Assembly: GCA_030524715.1 (NCBI GenBank)
Contig: JAUNGB010000005.1
Location: 1-64,000 of the forward strand
Reading direction: 5' to 3'
Origin: Eubacteriales bacterium
GTDB lineage: Bacteria; Bacillota; Clostridia; Lachnospirales; Lachnospiraceae
DNA: 64,000 nucleotides
Below, piece by piece: positions 26,342-36,258 of this stretch. Position 1 is the first letter of the stretch. Each line of letters starts with the position of its first letter. The notes under the pieces are model-generated. The model was given only the letters and a program-made list of their open reading frames with translations, ran no database searches and was not told the origin of the DNA. Both the position numbers and the translations under genes were made by a program.

Positions 26342-26371
26342 ACAGCAGGTTATGGAAAACCTGCTGTTTTT
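26342..26371 (+). terminator. Terminator after glycogen phosphorylase
   Basis: ACAGCAGGTT pairs with AACCTGCTGT across a six-base loop, followed by TTTT. Confidence 0.88.
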
Positions 26372-26414
26372 GCTATGTAGAAGAAGCAGAGAGAGTAAGA
26401 ATAAAGGAAACTTG

Positions 26415-26443
26415 TTGACATACATTTTCAACAGTTATAATAT
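26415..26443 (+). promoter_or_regulatory. Promoter of the DUF4317-YesMN operon
   Basis: TTGACA at 26415-26420 and TAATAT at 26438-26443 have a 17-base spacer; TATAAT overlaps at 26436-26441 with a 15-base spacer. Confidence 0.7.
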
Positions 26444-26521
26444 TGAAAGTAAGGTTACCGCAATCCCACCGGCCCGCCGCCAATGGGGAGTTCGCAAATC
26501 TATAGAAAGGCAGCCAATATA

Positions 26522-27166
26522 ATGATAAACAGAGAAGATATGCTGGAGCTGACAAGGAGGATGACGCCTGCCCGGACATCCTTTACAAGAGTTGCCGGAT
26601 GCTATGTGGATAAGGACGGGGATTTTGACGGGAGCTTTAACACCAATTTCCTGAAATTATCCCCATCTGAGAGAAAAAGAAATCTTGAACTGGCAAAAAC
26701 GATTCCGTTTTCTGAGACAAATGTAAAGCTTAAAAAATATAAATTTGCACCGGAAGATATAAAGCCGGGAAGTATGTGGCAGCTGCTCATGGCAATGAAA
26801 GAATGCGGGCTGAAGAATGACGCGCTGATGGACACGTTTTATGACGTTGTAATGGAAAACTACCATGCGTCCGGAGAATATGCCATTCTGGTATTCCATG
26901 ACAGATATGATGTTCCGGTAAAGGCGTCTGATAAAGAACGGATGTGGGAGTCAGAGGAAGTATTTGAATATCTGATCTGCGCGATCTGCCCGTTGACGGG
27001 CGAATATGAGCCGGGCAGGCCGGAGTGCGGCTTTCTGTTCCCGGCCTTTACAGACCGCAGCGGAGATACGGAGCATGCGGCTGTTTTCCAGGCAAATGCA
27101 GATCGGCCCCATATGGAGATGGTTGATAAGGTTTTGGGGATAAGCCTGAAGAGGAAAGTAAAATGA
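26522..27166 (+). CDS. DUF4317-like protein, short form
   Basis: The 214-residue product resembles DUF4317 proteins of Clostridia (RRMTPARTSFTRVAGCYVDK, AILVFHDRYDVPVKASD, YLICAICPLTGEYEPG, CGFLFPAFTDRSGD). Known members I recall are near 400 residues, so this is either a short subfamily or a C-terminally shortened one; the frame is intact and ends by overlapping the histidine kinase start by 4 bases. The function of the family is not known. Coupling to a sensor kinase is notable. Confidence 0.7.
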   Translation: MINREDMLELTRRMTPARTSFTRVAGCYVDKDGDFDGSFNTNFLKLSPSERKRNLELAKTIPFSETNVKLKKYKFAPEDIKPGSMWQLLMAMKECGLKNDALMDTFYDVVMENYHASGEYAILVFHDRYDVPVKASDKERMWESEEVFEYLICAICPLTGEYEPGRPECGFLFPAFTDRSGDTEHAAVFQANADRPHMEMVDKVLGISLKRKVK

Positions 27167-28965
27167 AACGTAGAAGATGGACTATGCGGAAAGCACTCCT
27201 GCTTTTCTGTATTGGCAGTGTGGTGTTTGCCCTTCTGCTGCAGACTTTTCTGTTCCATCAGTCTCTGAGAAGTCAGATACGGGCAGAAAGTGTGGCGGAC
27301 CATGAGACCTCACTGAAGAAAATGCAGGCAGATATTGCTTCGTTTATCCGCAATTTGAGAAGTGAAATGCTGACGATCTACAATGAACGTGATTTAATTG
27401 AAAGTCTTAGGGAGGCTGCGGAAGGCGAGAGCAATCTGAAGGATTATTATTGGAGCAGTTGGTATTTTGGGAGGAGAAAATTTACAAAGGATGACCGGCT
27501 TCTGGCTTTGTATTTATATGATACGGAGGATAACCTGGTGAGCGCTTACCGGTATAATTCGGTCAATTTTCCCAGAAACATTTATCTGGCAGACTATGAT
27601 ACGAATGCAGAGAGACTGAAAGAGTATGTACATGGCGGTCGGACGGATCTGCTGATCTCGGGCTATTATAATCCTGAGGAAGATTGTGATATTGTCCGGT
27701 TTGCATTAAAGCTTCATAATTACGACGAAACGCGGAAACAGATCGGATATATGATCTGCGATATTGACAGCGCCGCTCTTACTTCGATCATGGAAAAATA
27801 TGTGGATTTGGAGCAGGTTTGCCTGTGGCTGCAGCCGGTGGGGGATCAGGTAGTGGCTATGGCGGGAAATGTATCCTCAGATCAGCTTGTAATACAGGAG
27901 CAGCTTGCCCGGGATATTGAGAACAGCTATGATCTAGGAGAACTGAAGGAGGAATACGAGAACAACTATCTGATCCGGGTCGAGCAGGAGGGCTATAGCC
28001 TCGATGCTTTTGTGCTGGTACCTCAATCTCTGTTGACAGCTACGCAAAAGTCTCTTATCCATACTCTGGTGGTTATTATGTCGACAATGATCGTTGCGCT
28101 TGTGGCCTTTGTGTTCCTGCTTTCCAGATGGATGACCAAGCCTGTGGAAGAGATGAAGGACAGCATTGTACGGATCAAAAACGGAGAGACGCAGCTTCGC
28201 GTACAGCCGGTGGGATGGTCTGAGGAACTGGAGGTCCTGGGAACGGAATTTAATGAGATGCTTGATCGAATACAGTATATGGCGAAAGAGGAATACAGAC
28301 AGAAGCTGCTGGTGGAACGTACAGAGCTTAAAATGTTGCAGGCACAGATCAATCCGCATTTTCTTTATAATACGCTGGATACAATGAGCGGAATTGCCAA
28401 TGCTCAGAACTGTACCCTGGTCAGCGGCCTGTGTCATTCACTCTCCGCAATTTTCCGTTACAGCCTGAATATGACTGATGAGCTTTCCACTTTGCAGAAG
28501 GAAATGGCACATGTCAGGAATTATCTCTATGTGATGGATGTGCGCAATGGATCATCCATAACATATGAATATCAGATTGACAGTGATACGCTGCAGGACA
28601 GCCTTCCCCGTATCTGTATTCAGCCTGTGGTGGAAAATGCGCTTTCTCATGGACTTAGAAATGTGCGGCGAAAGGATAAAAAGCTGTTGATACGGTCGGA
28701 GCATATAGGAGGAAATCTGGTCGTTACTGTGGCGGATAATGGAATCGGAATGGACGCGGATGATATGAACCGGCAGTTGGAAAAAAATGACCTTAAGAGG
28801 GTGGAGAGCGGTGTTTCTATTGGCATTCTGAATGTCAATGCCCGTCTGAAGAAGGTTTTTGGAGAAGCGTATGGACTTTGGATTGAGAGCCGGCCGGGGG
28901 AAGGGACGGTTGTGAAGCTGACAGTTCCTGCCATTCCTGTGGCAGACAAGGAGGAATTACAGTGA
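27163..28965 (+). CDS. YesM-type sensor histidine kinase
   Basis: The 600-residue membrane protein has a transmembrane segment near residues 10-30, an extracellular sensor domain, a second membrane segment near 300-322 (VVIMSTMIVALVAFVFLLSR), a HAMP domain, the phosphorylated histidine in AQINPHFLYNTLD near 398, and an ATPase domain with VENALSHGL and VADNGIGM. YesM-type kinases usually control nearby carbohydrate uptake genes. It overlaps both neighbours (ATGA and GTGA junctions), so the DUF4317, kinase and regulator genes are one operon. Confidence 0.92.
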   Translation: MKRRRWTMRKALLLFCIGSVVFALLLQTFLFHQSLRSQIRAESVADHETSLKKMQADIASFIRNLRSEMLTIYNERDLIESLREAAEGESNLKDYYWSSWYFGRRKFTKDDRLLALYLYDTEDNLVSAYRYNSVNFPRNIYLADYDTNAERLKEYVHGGRTDLLISGYYNPEEDCDIVRFALKLHNYDETRKQIGYMICDIDSAALTSIMEKYVDLEQVCLWLQPVGDQVVAMAGNVSSDQLVIQEQLARDIENSYDLGELKEEYENNYLIRVEQEGYSLDAFVLVPQSLLTATQKSLIHTLVVIMSTMIVALVAFVFLLSRWMTKPVEEMKDSIVRIKNGETQLRVQPVGWSEELEVLGTEFNEMLDRIQYMAKEEYRQKLLVERTELKMLQAQINPHFLYNTLDTMSGIANAQNCTLVSGLCHSLSAIFRYSLNMTDELSTLQKEMAHVRNYLYVMDVRNGSSITYEYQIDSDTLQDSLPRICIQPVVENALSHGLRNVRRKDKKLLIRSEHIGGNLVVTVADNGIGMDADDMNRQLEKNDLKRVESGVSIGILNVNARLKKVFGEAYGLWIESRPGEGTVVKLTVPAIPVADKEELQ

Positions 28966-30584
28966 AAATAGAGAAATATAAAGTCCTTGCAGCGGATGAT
29001 GAGTATTGGAGCAGGGAAAATATCCGAAATCTTCTTCATTGGGAAGAGTATTCCCTTGAATTTCTGGAACCTGCCTGTGACGGGGAAGAGGTAATGGAAC
29101 GTATTCCAAAAGAGAAACCTGATATTATTCTTACGGATATCAATATGCCATTTTTGAGTGGTTTGGAGATGCTGGAACGGATAAACAAGGAATATCCGGA
29201 TATTATTACAGTAGCTGTCAGCGGTTATGATGACTTTGAGAAGGTAAAAGGGGTGTTCATTTCCGGGGGAATTGATTATCTTCTGAAGCCTGTGGGCAAG
29301 GAAGAATTGGTGAATGTCCTTACAAAAGCCCTGGGGATCCTGGAAGAGCGGGAGACCGCCAAGGTACATGACGAGAACACCCGCCTTCAGGAATACAAGA
29401 TTTCCTCTTTTCTGGAAGATGGGGAATACTCTGCATTACTGTCAGAGAAGCTTTACGGTCAGGCAAAGACGCATGCTCATGTGTCCAGTACCAGGACTTT
29501 TTCCGAACTGGCTACCGTGCTTGTGAAATTTTATGATATTTCAGATATTTCAGCCAGATTTGATCACGATATCCTTCAGATGTCCTGGAGCATTAAGTCC
29601 AGACTTAAAGAGCTTTTCGGCAAAGAGAATCATACGGTTATATTTAATTACAGTGTTAAAATGAGCGAATTTCTGCTTGTGGGTACGGCAGATGGCGAGA
29701 TGCTGCAGCGGCTTGCCGGAAGGATATTGGAAGAATTTCCGGAAAAGGATTATGGTCCTGTTTCTGTGGTACTTCATGAGCAGAGCAGCTCTCTGGATGA
29801 TATCGGCACGGTTTATCGGGAGATGATCGCGGTGCTTGTGACCCGTCCTTTCAGGCGGGCGCATTGTATCCTGCGCTGCTCCGAAACAGGAAGCGTCCCT
29901 TCTTCATCGTCCATCGGAAAATATGTATCTTCCCGTATGGAGGAAGAACTGTATCATCTTCTGGTCACCAGGCAGAAATCTGAGGCTTCCAGACTGATTT
30001 TCAAAACCTCTGGTTTAATACATTGTGATGAAAACGGCTGGTCTTTTCTGGATGTGAAGCAGTATGTGGGAAGAGTCACGAGTATTTTATTCCGTTATGT
30101 GCAGAATCAGCGGCCTGAAATGTCAGCGCAGATAGAAGAGGCAATGGACAATGTGGATTATTATATGAAATGTCTTGACGCCGGGGCGCTGATTACAACA
30201 TTAAATATTATCCTTGACAGCCTTTGGGAGAACGATACCCAGAATAATACAGGTTCTGCTGTTCAGCAGGTAGAGCAGATCCATCAGTATATTGAAACAA
30301 ATTATTATGAGAATATTACGCTTACCTTCCTGGCAGGGGAATATCATATGGACGCCAGTTACCTGTCACGGATGTTCAGCCAGAAATATGGGGAAACGAT
30401 CATTGCCTTCCTGACCAGGGTGCGGATGGAGCATGCAGTAGCCTTTATGCGTGATCCGGATAAGAAGCTGGAGACGATCTCATTTCTGGTGGGATATGAC
30501 GACTATAATTATTTCAGCCGTGTATTTCGTAAAAAGCAGGGAATCAGCCCAAGTGAGTATCGCAGCCAGATGGAGCGTGTTTGA
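28962..30584 (+). CDS. YesN-type response regulator with AraC DNA-binding domain
   Basis: The 540-residue protein has an N-terminal receiver domain with acidic pocket ADDE and phospho-acceptor Asp59 (LTDINMPFLSG), Lys in LLKPVGKEEL, a long central region, and a C-terminal AraC domain (ITLTFLAGEYHMDASYLSRM, YDDYNYFSRVFRKKQGISPS). It starts with GTG inside the stop of the kinase gene. The likely target is the ABC transporter operon that begins 150 bases downstream. Confidence 0.92.
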   Translation: MKIEKYKVLAADDEYWSRENIRNLLHWEEYSLEFLEPACDGEEVMERIPKEKPDIILTDINMPFLSGLEMLERINKEYPDIITVAVSGYDDFEKVKGVFISGGIDYLLKPVGKEELVNVLTKALGILEERETAKVHDENTRLQEYKISSFLEDGEYSALLSEKLYGQAKTHAHVSSTRTFSELATVLVKFYDISDISARFDHDILQMSWSIKSRLKELFGKENHTVIFNYSVKMSEFLLVGTADGEMLQRLAGRILEEFPEKDYGPVSVVLHEQSSSLDDIGTVYREMIAVLVTRPFRRAHCILRCSETGSVPSSSSIGKYVSSRMEEELYHLLVTRQKSEASRLIFKTSGLIHCDENGWSFLDVKQYVGRVTSILFRYVQNQRPEMSAQIEEAMDNVDYYMKCLDAGALITTLNIILDSLWENDTQNNTGSAVQQVEQIHQYIETNYYENITLTFLAGEYHMDASYLSRMFSQKYGETIIAFLTRVRMEHAVAFMRDPDKKLETISFLVGYDDYNYFSRVFRKKQGISPSEYRSQMERV

Positions 30585-30640
30585 ACAGGCAATTGTCAAA
30601 AAAAGTGCGACTAAAATTTCCAAATATGTCCTAACGGTGA

Positions 30641-30704
30641 AAAGCCGGATTATGATTTAATATATCCGTAGTCAAGTCGGAGAAAGAAATCATAGTCCGG
30701 CTTT
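30641..30704 (+). promoter_or_regulatory. Long imperfect hairpin before the transporter operon
   Basis: AAAGCCGGATTATGATTT (30641-30658) pairs with AAATCATAGTCCGGCTTT (30687-30704) with one mismatch. There is no T run, so it may be a terminator-like or attenuating leader between the regulator and the transporter. Confidence 0.5.
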
Positions 30705-30736
30705 CATTTATAATTTAATTTAGGAGGGTTTGCAAC

Positions 30737-31879
30737 ATGAAAAAAAGAATGAAGAAATTTGTTGCGCTGGCAGCAACAACAGCAATGATCGGATCTCTGC
30801 CTGTCGTTGGAGCTACTACAGTATCAGCGGCTGATGACATTACCATCGGCGTTTCCATCTGGAGTTCTACCGATGTTTTGGGAAGCCAGTGTAAGAAGAT
30901 CATTGACAAAGCAGCGGAAGCTCTTGGCGTAAATGTAATGTATGTTGACCAGGGGCACGTATCTGAGCAGGTTACTTCCTCTGTTGAGCAGCTTTGTGCA
31001 GCAGGATGCGACGGTATTATTATCTGTAACTCCGCAGATTCTGAAATGACGTCTGCTATTCAGACCTGTGATGCAAACGGCGTATATCTGACCCAGTTCT
31101 TCAGGATCATTTCTGAGGAAAACAGTCCGGAAGTATATCAGACAGCATGCAATTCCCAGTATTATCTCGGCGCAGTTCATGAGGATGAGGTTACCAATGG
31201 CTATACACTTGTAAATCTTCTTCTTGAAAATGGAGACAGAAATATTGGTCTTGAAGCATGGACCGTTGGCGATGCTACTTTCCAGCAGAGATGGGAAGGA
31301 TATAAGCAGGCAGTTGACGAGTGGAACGAGGCAAATCCTGACGATCAGGCAACAATAACCGAGCCGGTTTATGCAAATACCTCTTCCGAGGAAGGCGCGG
31401 CGGCAGCTCTTTCCCTTTATAACTCCAATCCTGATATGGATGCCCTGATTGTTGCAGGCGGCGGCGGAGATCCTCTGGTTGGTTCCATTGGAGCCTTAGC
31501 AAATGAGGGACTTACCGGTAAGATCGATGTTGTTTCCACTGACTTCCTGGATGACCTGGCAGAGCAGTTAGAGACAGGCGGCATGTTTGCAGAATCCGGC
31601 GGACATTTCTGCGATCCGCTGTATGCATTCCTGATTACATACAATGCAGTACAGGGCAACTATGTGAAAGAAGAAGGAAGCTTTGGATATGAGATCCTCT
31701 TCCCGTATCTGTATGTATCCTCTTCCGAAGACTACGCAAATTATGAGCAGTATTTTGTAGAAGATGATCCTTATACCGATGAAGAAATTGTTGAGATGGC
31801 CGGCTATAGCTTTGAAGATCTGAACAAAGCTGCAACCTCCCTTTCCATCGAAGACGTTATTTCCCGTCACAGTAACTAA
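30737..31879 (+). CDS. Sugar ABC transporter substrate-binding protein
   Basis: The 380-residue protein belongs to the periplasmic-binding type 1 (RbsB/sugar-binding) family. A signal peptide is clear (MKKRMKKFVALAATTAMIGS, cut near VSAAD). The mature part starts ITIGVSIWSSTDVLG, with CDGIIICNSAD and DALIVAGGGGDPLVGSIGAL. No lipobox cysteine is present at the cleavage site, which is unusual for a Gram-positive binding protein that normally stays anchored by lipid. AGGAGGG precedes the ATG. It heads the four-gene transporter operon. Confidence 0.88.
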   Translation: MKKRMKKFVALAATTAMIGSLPVVGATTVSAADDITIGVSIWSSTDVLGSQCKKIIDKAAEALGVNVMYVDQGHVSEQVTSSVEQLCAAGCDGIIICNSADSEMTSAIQTCDANGVYLTQFFRIISEENSPEVYQTACNSQYYLGAVHEDEVTNGYTLVNLLLENGDRNIGLEAWTVGDATFQQRWEGYKQAVDEWNEANPDDQATITEPVYANTSSEEGAAAALSLYNSNPDMDALIVAGGGGDPLVGSIGALANEGLTGKIDVVSTDFLDDLAEQLETGGMFAESGGHFCDPLYAFLITYNAVQGNYVKEEGSFGYEILFPYLYVSSSEDYANYEQYFVEDDPYTDEEIVEMAGYSFEDLNKAATSLSIEDVISRHSN

Positions 31880-31892
31880 TCATGATGATTCA

Positions 31893-32001
31893 GAGTTCTC
31901 TGCCTTTTAATAAGGCAGAGAACAACAGGTGATTCAAATTGCGCCCGCCTGAAGCTGAAAGCCAAGCAGGTAAATGTTTGGCTTTGGGCTTTGGGCGGGC
32001 G
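31893..32001 (+). promoter_or_regulatory. Two intercistronic hairpins after the binding-protein gene
   Basis: GTTCTCTGCCTT (31893-31904 region) pairs with AAGGCAGAGAAC. A second fold has CGCCCGCC (31942-31949) with GGCGGGCG (31994-32001) enclosing AAAGCCAA and TTGGCTTT. Such structures commonly keep binding-protein mRNA more abundant than that of the membrane genes. Confidence 0.6.
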
Positions 32002-32025
32002 AATAAATGGATAAGGAGAATGGTT

Positions 32026-32964
32026 ATGAAAAAACTGAAACAAAGCCAGTATTACGGGATTATGCTTCTGATCGTCATGCTTGTGGTTTTCTGGGCTGTG
32101 TTTAAAATCCTTGCTCCGGCAACCTTTGGCTCCCCGGATAAACTGGCTACCTATATGAAGTCGGCTCTGATCTACGCAGTCGGCGGCTGCGGCCTGTATT
32201 TTATCTGTGTAATGGGTCCTTTTGATATGAGCGTGGGCGCGAACATTGTGCTTTCCTCAATTATTGCCTGTAATGCAAGTGTGAAGTTCGGATATCTCGG
32301 ACTGATTATTGCGCCATTGATCTGCGGTACATTAATTGGCCTTGTGAACGGAATTGTTTACATTAAGCTTCATATTTCTTCATTGATAGTAACAGTTGCA
32401 CTTTCTCTGATTTACGAGGCTTTGAGTGTATATGCCACCAACGGCAAAAATGTTATTCTCGATATAAACTACCGGGCATTCGGAGATTATCCGGCCAATC
32501 TGATTCTGGCATTGGTTGCATACATGCTTTGTGCGTTTATTCTGAAATACACCAAGGTCGGCACCTATACTTATGCGATTGGAAGTAACGAGGTGGTTGC
32601 AAAGAATATGGGTGTAAATGTTGCAAAGTATAAGGTTGTTGCCTTTACCCTGGCAGGATTTTTCTTTGGGCTTCAGGCGATTCTGACTATCAGCTTCGGT
32701 ACTTCTATGACGTCTGCTTCCAATCTGTCCTCTATGAGCCGCAACTTTACACCTTTGATGGGAACCTTTTTTGGATTGGCGTTCAAAAAATATGGCCATC
32801 CTGTAATTGCGATCGTAATTGGTGAGATGATCATTCAGCTGATGTTCAATGGTTTCGTTGCGCTGGGCGCTCCGACCACAATTCAGAATGTGGTTACAGG
32901 CGCGGCTTTGCTGATCATCGTTGCATTGACAACCAAGCCGGTTAAAGGCCTTGTGGTGAAATAG
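32026..32964 (+). CDS. Sugar ABC transporter permease 1
   Basis: The 312-residue membrane protein is of the RbsC/BPD_transp_2 type with about 8-10 hydrophobic helices and the family segments FDMSVGANIVLSS, GLVNGIVYIKLHISSLIVT, and YTYAIGSNEVVAKNMGVNV. AAGGAG is 7 bases upstream of ATG 32026; the frame extends further up without a ribosome site. It should form a heterodimeric pore with the second permease at 34485. Confidence 0.9.
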   Translation: MKKLKQSQYYGIMLLIVMLVVFWAVFKILAPATFGSPDKLATYMKSALIYAVGGCGLYFICVMGPFDMSVGANIVLSSIIACNASVKFGYLGLIIAPLICGTLIGLVNGIVYIKLHISSLIVTVALSLIYEALSVYATNGKNVILDINYRAFGDYPANLILALVAYMLCAFILKYTKVGTYTYAIGSNEVVAKNMGVNVAKYKVVAFTLAGFFFGLQAILTISFGTSMTSASNLSSMSRNFTPLMGTFFGLAFKKYGHPVIAIVIGEMIIQLMFNGFVALGAPTTIQNVVTGAALLIIVALTTKPVKGLVVK

Positions 32965-32975
32965 GAGGGACGATC

Positions 32976-34472
32976 ATGGGTGAATTATTATTAAAAGCAG
33001 AAAAAATAGACAAGCATTTCGGAATCACACATGCCCTGGATCATGTTTCTCTTACCTTTGAAAAGGGAGAGATCCATGCGCTGATCGGTGAAAATGGTTC
33101 CGGTAAGTCCACGCTTACCTCCTGCCTTACCGGTATTTACAAGAAGGATTCCGGTACCTTTACGCTGGAAGGCAAGGAGATTACGGCATCCAACCAGGTA
33201 GAAGCAAACCATCAGGGAGTGGCGATCATCGTACAGGAGATCGGTACGCTTTCGGGCCTGACTGTAGCTGAGAATATCTTTCTCGGCAATGAAGATATGT
33301 TTACAAACCATGGAATCAAAAATACTTCCGCTATGAATAAGAAAGCGCAGGAGTATCTTGATAAATACGGATTTAATTATATCGATTCAACGAGGGTAAT
33401 CGATGATTACAATTTTGAGGACAGAAAACTGATCGAAATTGTGAAGTCCACCTACTTTAATCCAAAGGTTCTGGTAGTAGATGAGACGACCACTGCTCTG
33501 GGTCAAAAGGGACGTGAGGAACTGTTTAAGGTAATGCACAGACTGAGAGATGAGGGAAGCTGCGTTATTTTTATTTCTCATGACCTGGAAGAGGTTATTG
33601 AGCAGTCTGACAATATCAGCGTACTTCGTGACGGCGTATATATCGGCTCGATCACCAAGGAAGAAGCTACTCCGGACAGATTAAAGAGCCTGATGGTAGG
33701 ACGTGAGATCGGGGATAATTACTATCGTACTGATTACGGCGAGAAAATTTCAAATGAAGTGGTTATTTCCGCAAAGAACCTGTCAGTGAAGGGACAGATT
33801 GACAATCTGTCGCTGGAGCTTCATAAAGGCGAAATTCTTGGAATCGGAGGGCTTTCCGAGTGCGGTATGCATGAAGTGGGGAAGGCATTATTCGGCGCAT
33901 CCTATTTCCGTGAGGGTACAGTGACTCTTGGGGACGGAACTCCCATTAACTCTATTCCGGACGCGATTAAACACAGTATCGCGTATGCATCCAAAGACAG
34001 AGATAATGAATCCCTGGTCATTAATGATACGATTTGTGAAAATATATGCCTTCCTTCCCTGGAGGATCTGAAAACAAACGGATTCCTTAAGGGCAGTTCC
34101 ATGAAGAAGTTTGCAGACAAATTTGCAAAGCAGATGAGTACAAAGATGACAGGCGTAGATCAGTTTGTATCTGCGTTATCCGGCGGAAACAAGCAGAAGG
34201 TTGTTCTTGCACGCTGGGTTGGAAAGGATTCTGATCTGATCATTCTGGATTCTCCTACCCGTGGTATCGACGTTAAGGTTAAAGCTGATATCTATGCGAT
34301 GATGAACAATATGAGAAAGAATGGAAAATCCATTATTATGATTTCGGAAGAGATTATGGAGCTGCTTGGTATGGCAGACCGTATCCTGATCATGAAAGAC
34401 GGTAAAATCAACGGTGAATTTCTTCGTTCAGAAGATCTGAAAGATACGGATCTCATCGAGAAAATGATATAA
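32976..34472 (+). CDS. Sugar ABC transporter ATPase, two nucleotide-binding domains
   Basis: The 498-residue protein has the RbsA/MglA layout. The first domain has Walker A GENGSGKST near 39 and Walker B VLVVDETTTAL, with a degenerate signature. The second has an altered Walker A region (GGLSECGMHEVGKAL) but a good signature ALSGGNKQKVVLARW near 400 and IILDSPTRGIDV. This asymmetry is normal in the family. It lies 11 bases after permease 1 and 12 before permease 2, so they are co-translated. Confidence 0.92.
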   Translation: MGELLLKAEKIDKHFGITHALDHVSLTFEKGEIHALIGENGSGKSTLTSCLTGIYKKDSGTFTLEGKEITASNQVEANHQGVAIIVQEIGTLSGLTVAENIFLGNEDMFTNHGIKNTSAMNKKAQEYLDKYGFNYIDSTRVIDDYNFEDRKLIEIVKSTYFNPKVLVVDETTTALGQKGREELFKVMHRLRDEGSCVIFISHDLEEVIEQSDNISVLRDGVYIGSITKEEATPDRLKSLMVGREIGDNYYRTDYGEKISNEVVISAKNLSVKGQIDNLSLELHKGEILGIGGLSECGMHEVGKALFGASYFREGTVTLGDGTPINSIPDAIKHSIAYASKDRDNESLVINDTICENICLPSLEDLKTNGFLKGSSMKKFADKFAKQMSTKMTGVDQFVSALSGGNKQKVVLARWVGKDSDLIILDSPTRGIDVKVKADIYAMMNNMRKNGKSIIMISEEIMELLGMADRILIMKDGKINGEFLRSEDLKDTDLIEKMI

Positions 34473-34484
34473 GGGGGTAAAAAA

Positions 34485-35450
34485 ATGGATACAAACGTAA
34501 AAAAAGAATCGGTTGAGAAAGTACCATTTCTGGAGCGGCCCATTGTGCGTACCGTCCTCCCTATTGCAGGCTTCGTTGTGATCTGTGTTCTGTTTGCAAT
34601 CCTGACAAATGGCAGACTGTTTCAGCCTAAAAATATATCACTGCTTCTCAGCCAGTCCTATATGCTGTTGATTTCTTCCATCGGCGTATTTATGGTAATG
34701 ACCATGGGTGGCCTGGACTTTTCCCAGGGCTCCATGCTGGGCGTGGCGTCCATTGTGGTATGCTATCTGTCACATTACAATATTGTCCTTGCTGTTATCG
34801 GGGGAGTTGTTACCGGCGGGCTCATCGGACTGATGAATGGATTCTTCAATGTAAAGAGAAAGATTACCAGTTTCATTGTTACGATCTGCAGCATGTATCT
34901 GTTCCGCGGCGTATGCGCCTATGCTACAACGTCATCCCCGGTCTACGGCGCCAGTGATATTTCAAAATATAATACTTTGCCGTTTATGCTTACGTTTACA
35001 ATTATTATTTTCGTGGCTGCTTATATGGTATTTACGTTTACCGGCCTTGGCTCCAGGCTGAAAGCCATTGGTGCGGGTGAGACTGCAGCAAGATTTGCAG
35101 GTATCCGCGTGGAGCGCACGAAGATGCTGGTGTATACGGCAGCAGGCTGTATTACCGGACTTGCGGCATTTGTAAACTCTGTAAAGGTAGGTTCCGTTAC
35201 CTCTACTGCCGGTAATCAGCTTGAGACTCAGATCATGATTGCTCTGGTTCTCGGCGGAATGCCTGTTAACGGAGGGGCAAAGGTAAGATTTTATAATATT
35301 ATACTGGGTGTTCTGACTTATAAGGTCTTATCAAGCGGACTTGTCATGCTGATGATCCCTACGCAGCTTCAGCAGTTGATCCTTGGCATCATCTTCCTGG
35401 CAGAAGTAGCTCTGTTCAGTGACAGAAAGACCGGTATGATCGTTAAATAA
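34485..35450 (+). CDS. Sugar ABC transporter permease 2
   Basis: The 321-residue membrane protein is a second RbsC-type permease, with GGLDFSQGSMLGVASIVVCY, GLMNGFFNVKRKITSFIVTI and LKAIGAGETAARFAGIRV. It differs from permease 1, so the transporter is heterodimeric. GGGGGT lies before the ATG. The operon ends here, before a terminator at 35518. Substrate is not shown by the sequence. Confidence 0.9.
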   Translation: MDTNVKKESVEKVPFLERPIVRTVLPIAGFVVICVLFAILTNGRLFQPKNISLLLSQSYMLLISSIGVFMVMTMGGLDFSQGSMLGVASIVVCYLSHYNIVLAVIGGVVTGGLIGLMNGFFNVKRKITSFIVTICSMYLFRGVCAYATTSSPVYGASDISKYNTLPFMLTFTIIIFVAAYMVFTFTGLGSRLKAIGAGETAARFAGIRVERTKMLVYTAAGCITGLAAFVNSVKVGSVTSTAGNQLETQIMIALVLGGMPVNGGAKVRFYNIILGVLTYKVLSSGLVMLMIPTQLQQLILGIIFLAEVALFSDRKTGMIVK

Positions 35451-35517
35451 TTTTGAAAACAGAATTTATAAGAATTTTTGAGTAAGCTGATTAAGCGAGT
35501 TTTTCATTGACCAAAAG

Positions 35518-35560
35518 AACCGTATAGGATACAATAGTTAGTATCTTATGCGGTTTTTTG
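35518..35560 (+). terminator. Terminator of the ABC transporter operon
   Basis: AACCGTATAGGATAC pairs, with small mismatches, with GTATCTTATGCGGTT, followed by a TTTT run. Confidence 0.8.
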
Positions 35561-35698
35561 CTTCTGCGGATTTGAGATGGAAGCTGAATGGGCATTTTTT
35601 TGCGTTGACGGAATATTTCAGGTGGAATATTTCAGGCTGCCGGGAGGTAACCTGGCATGGCAGGAAAAGCAGCAGATCAGAATGGAGAGGAAGGTTGT

Positions 35699-36088
35699 AT
35701 GCTGTACAGTGATGAAAAAGATTATATCATGAGGATAATCAAGGAAGTGGCAAGAGTGCTGTTTTCTATGATGCTTGGGAAAAAATATGTTCAGGTTGAA
35801 CTGCCGGAGGAAAATAAGTACCAGGTTTCCGGAAGAGGAATGGATGAGTATAAGGACATGGTCGATCGGGGAGAGATCAATGAGGCGGAGAATTTTCTGC
35901 TGGAGGATCTTGATTACAGCAACAAGAATGAAGTTGCGGCAGCCATACGCTTTTATCAGTATATAAGCGAAAAGGGGGAAGAATTTTTGAAGATGCATGG
36001 CTACTCGGAGGAAGAGGCCCTTGAAGGCCTGAAGCTGTTGGCGGAAAAAGCCGGCTATGAAGAAGTATTCGAACTGGTCAGCAGGTAA
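35699..36088 (+). CDS. DUF6483-like small protein
   Basis: The 129-residue product begins MLYSDEKDYIMRIIKEVARV then LLGKKYVQVELPEENKYQV-like text and ends in acidic helices (ESEEALEGLKLLAEKAGYEE type). I recall this pattern as a Lachnospiraceae family of unknown function (DUF6483); the family name is tentative. AGGAAGG precedes ATG 35699. An alternative ATG at 35657 also has a good ribosome site (GGGAGGT). Its stop lies inside the first unit of a 35-base tandem repeat. Confidence 0.65.
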   Translation: MLYSDEKDYIMRIIKEVARVLFSMMLGKKYVQVELPEENKYQVSGRGMDEYKDMVDRGEINEAENFLLEDLDYSNKNEVAAAIRFYQYISEKGEEFLKMHGYSEEEALEGLKLLAEKAGYEEVFELVSR

Positions 36089-36151
36089 GGGTTAAGAATG
36101 TATGGGAGCCGGACGGCAGGTAAGGATTAAGAATGTATGGGAGCCGGACGG
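36082..36151. repeat. 35-base tandem duplication at a gene end
   Basis: Two units (36082-36116 and 36117-36151), each containing TTAAGAATGTATGGGAGCCG, differ at one position. The first unit includes the stop codon of the preceding gene. Confidence 0.85.
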
Positions 36152-36258
36152 CAGATAAAAAGTAAGCAGGTATGAGAACTGGCATCCGGTAAGGAAGGGG
36201 TAAGATACCGGATGAATGTAAGAGGACAATATATGGAAGAGACACAGAGGAATGTACG

